64,000 nucleotides of DNA. It comes from Phytophthora hibernalis (lineage: Eukaryota; Oomycota; Peronosporomycetes; Peronosporales; Peronosporaceae). Made by a program: the position numbers and the translations under genes. Every line of letters starts with the position of its first letter. Position 1 is the stretch's first letter. This document shows positions 58,643 through 64,000 of this stretch, piece by piece. Under the pieces are notes generated by a model. The model did no database searches, had not been told where the DNA came from, and was given only the letters and a program-made list of their open reading frames with translations. The DNA is taken from contig JAAKBF010000007.1 of NCBI GenBank assembly GCA_012656075.1, forward strand, positions 1,302,001 through 1,366,000, read 5' to 3'.

Positions 58643-59173
58643 ATGGTGCGAATGACCGGGTTTATTTGCCAAGTGCTGGCGCTTGCGACGCTGGTGGCCC
58701 ACGGTGCTGTCGCTACGGACGAGGGTGTTCTTAGGGGCGAGCCATTTGGCGGTCCCCACGGCACGAAATACACGGACATCGACCTCGTTTCTCCCGGACA
58801 ATCCGTGAAGTCCGTCACGATTAAATCTGGCGAGCGCATCAATGGCGTCGGCCTCAAAATCGTTGACGCCTCTGGTGTGGAGACCGAATTATACCATGGC
58901 GGCAAGCGTGGCAACCCGAACACACTTACTCTGGGCGAAGGTGAGCACATCACGGGCGTGGAGGCTCACTGGGGTGAGAAGGGTGATCACACGCGTATCA
59001 AGTTTATCCGCTTCTCCACCAGCGCGAATAATACCATCGAAGGAGGCAACCCCACCAAGAACATCGGAAAGGACTCGCCCCCTGAGGGCTACCAGCTGGG
59101 TGGTTTCTACGGCACTTCTGGGAAGGAACTCGACTCGGTCGGTATGCTCTGGACGAGCATTGAGCCGTTGTAA
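58643..59173 (+). CDS. Secreted jacalin-type lectin, copy C (diverged, intact)
   Basis: The 176-residue product has a signal peptide (MVRMTGFICQVLALATLVAH, then GAVA) and one jacalin domain with FGGPHGTKYTDI, VKSVTIKSGERINGVG, HWGEKGDHTRIKF and GYQLGGFYGTSGKELDSVGM. It keeps the same length and layout as copies A and B but differs at many positions, so it is an older paralogue. The upstream 200 bp show no similarity to the shared promoter of A and B, apart from a GACAACAAG leader word. The frame is uninterrupted, indicating selection. Glycan binding is known for the family; the target is unknown. Confidence 0.88.
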   Translation: MVRMTGFICQVLALATLVAHGAVATDEGVLRGEPFGGPHGTKYTDIDLVSPGQSVKSVTIKSGERINGVGLKIVDASGVETELYHGGKRGNPNTLTLGEGEHITGVEAHWGEKGDHTRIKFIRFSTSANNTIEGGNPTKNIGKDSPPEGYQLGGFYGTSGKELDSVGMLWTSIEPL

Positions 59174-59693
59174 GCTCGAGTCAATGCTCCTTCGATTTCG
59201 TGAATTATCTCGTTGCGGCGTAGCTCGTCTTCTGAGAACTCGGTCTTTGACAAGCTATTATGGCTACGCACCTGTATTACTGTAGTACCGGTAGTTGCAA
59301 AAATATAAGGACGACGTTTTTAAAAAACATCATCCTTATATTTTGGTGTTAAACAACAACGACAAAGGCACATATCACGAAAAGTACATTGATGCTAACT
59401 GTGAACAGACGCTTACTACAGCAATACATGTAGTGATACATGTAGCTTTGGGAATCCACTTACTACTATGTTCTAGTAGTAGTACTACCTACGTTGTACT
59501 GTAGTACTAGTATTATTTCTGTCTAAGTGTCTGTACCGGTATTTCAGTTACCGGTCATGTAACGGGGTCTACCACGGTATTCCAGTACCGGTAGTTCGTA
59601 GTATTCCATTAGTATACCCTCAAATGTGTCAAGGTATACAATTTGGCAGCGTATTATAGGGTTTGTAGCCGTCGGTTTTGATGGGTATTAGAG
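59174..59693. other. AT-rich intergenic stretch with a hairpin
   Basis: A near-perfect inverted repeat at 59299-59343 has arms AAAATATAAGGA(C/T)GA and would fold or act as a 3' structure about 125 bp after the lectin stop. Several TACCGGTA octamers follow. No gene. Confidence 0.5.
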
Positions 59694-62600
59694 CAGGGAT
59701 GGCAGTAAAATATTTAAATATTTTTACTCAAAATAGAAATAAATAAAGATAGTTTTATGCATTTTTATTCCGCCCATCTCCTCTGAATTCTCACTTCCGT
59801 TTTGTATGGTCAAATCTGCTTTCTTGCCGTCGAGTTCCGCAAAGGCGTCCATCGAGACGTCTGCCGAGGGTCGTTGAGCGAGTCAAGCGGCATGAGACTC
59901 TGTGACTATGTAGGTTCATTGGCTTTGGGCGGTCCTGTTGACAGGTGGTGACGCGATGCGACGGTGTCTGGCGGCGCGGTGTCTCGAGCAGTGGTGCATT
60001 GGTGCTGTTGTTCCAGGTTGTGCTTCGGGTGACGAGCTCTTTACGGGCGGCCGTCTCTGCTGGCGTATCCTTCAGCCGGTGGTCGCTCTAAATGCTGAAG
60101 AAAATGCAGGCGGGTCGGTGACTGTATCGGGCGGTTCTGGCCGCTCACCACTAAGCAATTGCTGTGACGTGGTAAGTCAGGCAAGCTACCATCAGCTTGC
60201 AATCCAATTACCATTCGAGTTGCACACCCTAGTCGTGAGCTTACAGGACTAACGCCTTGCGTTCTGGTGATTATTGTGCTTTCGTGTTGGGCATCGTTAG
60301 ACAGCTGAAGATGAAGATACCTTGTCTGCGGCGCAGAAGGAGAAGGAGTGAGGGGCTGCAAAGTACCACGGCGCGGGAGGCGACGAGTCAATTGATGGTG
60401 GTTCGGTGTTCTGAGGAGCGGAAGTGGTGCCGTGCGCAGCGGATGTGTGCCTATGCAGTGTGCGTGGTTTCTTTGTAGTCTCAAAGGTGGCCACGACCAT
60501 GATATAAATGCCATCATGAGAGTATGAACGATTATACATGGATGAACATTACTGATCTCGACGACCTACATTGTCGTGAAGTCAAGCTGGATCCCTTCTG
60601 TGGTGATCAATTCGCTCAGCTTTACCTTTCTACCTCGAAGACCGCGAAGCAATATTCTTCAAATTTCTTGGTTCTTCTCGTGGAAATGGAAGCCTCTCTT
60701 GAGTCAACATTACTTCCTCTTCGTCTTGGTCCTCGGAATTAGAAGCACAGCTTGTCGTCACCGATCCCTCGTTGTGGTCAGCATCTTGACCCGGTTCGTT
60801 CAATTCAGAGAAGATACCCTCCCAATGGGCTAGGACGTCATCAACTATATGTCATCCTCATCGTACGGCTCGTCGCCGTCGCCTTCCACTGTTCCCGATA
60901 CATATCCACGTGCTGCAATACTTGCCGAAGCAGTAAGCGAGGTCGAGCTCCGTCTCTCAGGTGTTCTAAACGCTGACACTTTATCAAGCTCTCTTGTCGG
61001 TACCAAACGCTTGGCAGGGCTTTCCAGAACCACCTTCTTGGTGTATCGCTTCTTCAAATGTTCGCGGATAGCAGCGATCTTTGCCGCTTTTTCAGCGTCC
61101 ATACGATTACGAAGCGCTGTGTGGATCAGTGCAAGCTCCGAAAAGTATCGCTCGCACGTGGCAGTGTTGATCGAGATGGAGAATATTGCTAGGGCTAGCT
61201 TCGGGAGAGTACTAGCTGGCCTGGCACATTTCAAATGATCCCAAAAAGCCGCCAATGGTGGCAGCGAGCGGTTCTGGAAGTTGTCGAGTGTCTTCGCCTT
61301 CTTGATGAACCGTCCCCAAGCCAGTCGGACATCTCTCCAATAATTGCACCCGGTTCTTCTCCAATCAACTTCTTGCAGTAATACTCAGCGATGTCACCAA
61401 TGTTTTCTAACCCGGTCAAGCATGATGCTGGCAGATTCAGGGCATCTTTATAGTAAGCAGGATGCAAATAAAGAGCAAGCATGAAAAGAGGCTGTTCACA
61501 CAATGTCCACCTCGCTTCAACTCGATCCAGCAGTTCATCACGATACACGCTTCCCCGAAATATTCCGTACAGATCTTGTAGAACAATGACAACATCCGCG
61601 AGAGTGTTTTCATCACTCTGCAACTTGAATGAAGCAAATCAGAGCGGGCGTGTCACCTCCTCAGCATCCTTGAGCGACACCCAAAACGAGTCTTTCTCGA
61701 ACACATAGCAAGGCTGCGGAAATTCTTTGTCGCCGCGATACTTCACCGAGAACATACGTAGGGCTGTTTTAACGCGAAACAGTGAAGCAAAACAACGCTG
61801 CATAGAATTCCAACGGGTTGGACACAAGTCGAACAGCTTTCGCTCTGTCCCGTAAGTCAGGTTCATCAGCTCCTGAGCTCGCTTTAGCCATTTGGCAGAG
61901 GATTTGTTGAGAGACTTTACAGCCTTTTCCGCTTGAGAGGTCACTAAGCGAAAGGAATCCGACCTTAAAATACTCTTGACGAGATTATTCATATCATGCG
62001 CAAAACACTTCAGAAATACCACTCGAGGCCAGCGCACAGCAAGAACTCGACGAGCACGATTGCATTGTCCAGCATCATCGGTTACTACCGCACCAATTTT
62101 CCATCCATGTACTTCTGCTTTGATCATTATTTCCTCCATTTGCTTAGCCAATGTGAACCCGTCATGACTCGATTCAGTCGGAAAGAGACCAAAAGAAGTG
62201 ATAGCACCAAAGAGAGCTAGCTGGACTCCAGTAGATGCCTCTTCACGATGTTCTGCCAGACGTCACTCAGGAAATTTACTCGACCACCCAAGACGTTCTG
62301 AATTTGCATCACCCCGTCAGCTTGTTCAGTAGAAACCTCTGCAGCATACTTGTTCAACAGATGCGTCAGTGTCCGACGAGCAGGAAGTTTTTCCACAGCA
62401 GCAGCGTTTAAACTTTCAACGAATCTTAGAGTCGATGGTCGCTCAATGAAGGTGTCTGGCAGTCGATTTTCAGCCTGAAACTCTATCAAACGCCTGATTA
62501 TGAACTCGACCTGGGACTGATTGAGTGGCGAAGGCCTGCATAACGAATTCGATGCGGGCCCAAGGTCAGATAACGCAGCAGCTTCCACTGCAGCTTGAGC

Positions 62601-63105
62601 CATTCGAGACTCGGGCGTGTTTGAACAAACCGTAAGGTGATTCGATAGTGCTAGCTTGCTGCCATAAATTCTCGGAAGAATATCAGGAGCCACGGAATTG
62701 GTGTTGTTTCTCCTCGCCTCTGTGTCTGCTACCTCCTTCGCAGCCACGCAGTGAGACAGAGGTAGTAGAAATCATTGTAGTTGTTGCACGGCTCGTCCAC
62801 CAGTTTCTTGAAGTGCCGACGTACTGGATCAGGCTTTCTCCCCATTATGTTCTCCCTAGCTTTCTTGGCAGCTTTGGCAGCTTCGAGTCGAAGCTCGACG
62901 TGTGAGGCAAACGCAAGAATCCGAGGTGGATCTCGAACTTCAATTGGGGCTGGCTCTCTTCTCCTCTCATTTATCTGATTTGACAGGGTTCATCGATAAA
63001 AATATTTTTACTCGCATAAAAATATAAATATAAATAAAAATATTTAAATATTTTTATTTATATATTTTTGTGCAAAATTCGAAAAATATTTTTATGCCAT
63101 CCCTG
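59694..63105 (-). mobile_element. hAT transposon, 3.4 kb, with ends and target duplication
   Basis: The left end begins CAGGGATGGCAGTAAAA and the right end is its inverse (TTTTATGCCATCCCTG). Flanking ATTAGAG at 59687-59693 and 63106-63112 is a 7 bp direct repeat, one short of the usual 8 bp hAT duplication. Subterminal regions are very AT-rich (AAATATTTAAATATTT). One transposase gene occupies the right two-thirds. The left 1.1 kb holds an unrecognised plus ORF at 59938-60252. Confidence 0.85.
60845..62845 (-). pseudogene. hAT transposase, nearly full length
   Basis: From the ATG at 62845: a BED-type finger (DPVRRHFKKLV...C...LALSNHLTVC), then SDVWQN with the first Asp, VVTDDAGQC with the second, the KCFAHDMNNLV Cys-His motif, CPTRWNS, and the C-terminal dimerisation region (INTATCERYFSELALIHTALRNRM) with the Glu. 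Frame breaks lie near 62755, 62235 (GG) and 61308 (GGGG), and one in-frame TGA at 61639-61641. Two of the breaks fit homopolymer error; the TGA would be a true lesion or a base error. The acidic tail ends DEPYDEDDI. Confidence 0.8.
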
Positions 63106-63301
63106 ATTAGAGGCCTTTAGCCGAACTGTGTTACTTGGAATGTGACAGTCATATTGCCGAGTAATCGACAATTTGGTGAATCTAACTTTAGCAGAACCGT
63201 TCTCGTTCCTCTCGGCCTGATGTCGAGGACGCTTAAAATTAGTCAGTCTTGAGCACAAATTAATTAACAACCCATTACAACATCAGCCAGGTCTAGGAAA
63301 A

Positions 63302-63660
63302 ATGGTGTTTCGTTTCACTGAGGAGAACGACAAAGGGCTGATAAAGGAAGTGATTGCCCAAAAGCCGTTTGTAGCTAAGTACGGGGAGGCTGCCCGTGTG
63401 GGGGCACACGTGGCCGAACGAGTGTCAACAGCGATCAAGGAAACAGTATTAGAGAAGCAAATCCGAGATCGTGTCCGCCTGCTCAAGAAGAACTGAAGGG
63501 CAGGCGAGCTCCGCTCGGCCTTAGGAAGTGGAATCGAGGAGAATATCGACGCCGTCAACGAGCAGAGTCATTATGAGACTTTGGGTGGGTTGGTTGGGAG
63601 GTACATACTGCTTGAAGATGCATTTAACGACGACAAGAAGTACCTGTTGTCGCTGGATCG
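63302..63660 (+). pseudogene. Myb/SANT-like protein fragment
   Basis: MVFRFTEENDKGLIKEVIAQ, then PFVAKYGEAARVGAHVAERV and RDRVRLLKKN, resembles the Myb/SANT-like DNA-binding proteins that are abundant in oomycetes. A TGA at 63494-63496 interrupts the same frame, which continues AGELRSALGSGIEENI. It then runs into the convergent gypsy tail. The assignment rests on pattern only. Confidence 0.4.
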
Positions 63661-64000
63661 CTCCAGCAGCTTACCAATACGGCCCGTACGCGTACGGCCC
63701 TTCGTTTGGTGGGAGCCCGTCGTATCAGCAGCCGATGAACGACCAGGCCACTTTTCAGCGGCCGTATTCTTTGTCGTTGGTCCCGCCAACTGAGACTCCG
63801 TCTCGCTTCATCGAGGTGGCGTAGCCCTTGCGGGACCGCCTCCTCTTCCGTATGAGGGCCGTCACCTTGAGGATCGTGATACCTCTTCAGACGACCCACA
63901 TAGAACGTCGGGTGCGTTGTCATCGACTTAGGCAAGTCGATCGTGTAGGCCGCACCATGCCTGGCCAGGACCGTGAAAGGTCCAATGAAGCGTTGGTTCA
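63624..64000 (-). mobile_element. Ty3/gypsy pol C-terminal end (continues past the window)
   Basis: Minus strand from the window edge: RFIGPFTVLARHGAAYTIDL, then TTHPTFYVGRLKRYHDP, the GPY/F-type module at the end of gypsy integrases. A Pro/Glu/Arg-rich segment follows. The catalytic parts lie beyond 64000. Confidence 0.7.

Overview
The window reads as nuclear DNA of an oomycete, most likely a Phytophthora-like plant pathogen. The genes are GC-rich and have short GT-AG introns of roughly 60-80 bp. Initiator-like elements sit just upstream of start codons, and the mobile elements are those typical of oomycetes: Ty3/gypsy with chromodomain, Ty1/copia, SWIM-type MULEs, plant-type mariner, PIF/Harbinger, pogo and hAT. 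This assignment rests on gene structure and family content, not on a database match.

Bases 1 to about 13,700 form a compact housekeeping island. In order it holds: a large secreted fibronectin-III repeat protein (minus, running off the left edge); SRP19 of the signal recognition particle (plus); twinfilin, an actin regulator (minus); a PWWP / AT-hook / TFIIS-like chromatin and elongation protein (minus); a possible 59-residue ORF; ribosomal protein uS2/RPSA (minus); and a twelve-exon MAP65/PRC1/Ase1 microtubule bundler (plus). Two gene pairs are divergent across intergenic gaps of about 300 bp. Several clearly essential genes carry one-base indels, nearly all in homopolymer runs. The parsimonious reading is sequencing error in the assembly, not gene death.

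From 13.7 kb to the right edge the window is gene-poor and repeat-rich. Two jacalin-type secreted lectin genes lie head to head in a long inverted duplication (arms about 0.92 and 0.96 kb, spacer 2.6 kb), with pairs of perfect odd palindromes close to the arms; a third, diverged lectin gene lies 40 kb away. Between them are a gypsy remnant, a PIF/Harbinger transposase with its first catalytic Asp replaced, a nearly intact plant-type mariner, a badly decayed histone H4-like gene, two MULEs (one split by a 1.4 kb insertion carrying a tandem array open in many frames), and a copia element with a 300 bp internal segment inverted in place. Further right are a Ulp1-protease element, two pogo remnants, a tRNA-like Pol III unit, a fold-back repeat, a displaced duplicate of the twinfilin 5' end, a 3.4 kb hAT element with recognisable ends, a Myb-like fragment and the tail of another gypsy element.

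The layout is that of a two-speed genome: conserved genes on one side, and a transposon field on the other in which the only recognisable host-type genes are secreted lectins and fragments of core genes (twinfilin, histone H4). No single new pathway is evident. The most unusual items are the inverted lectin pair with its flanking palindromes, the copia micro-inversion, the decayed H4-like gene, the PWWP-TFIIS-like fusion and the strong enrichment of the palindromic octamers TACCGGTA and TACATGTA in the repeat-rich part only.
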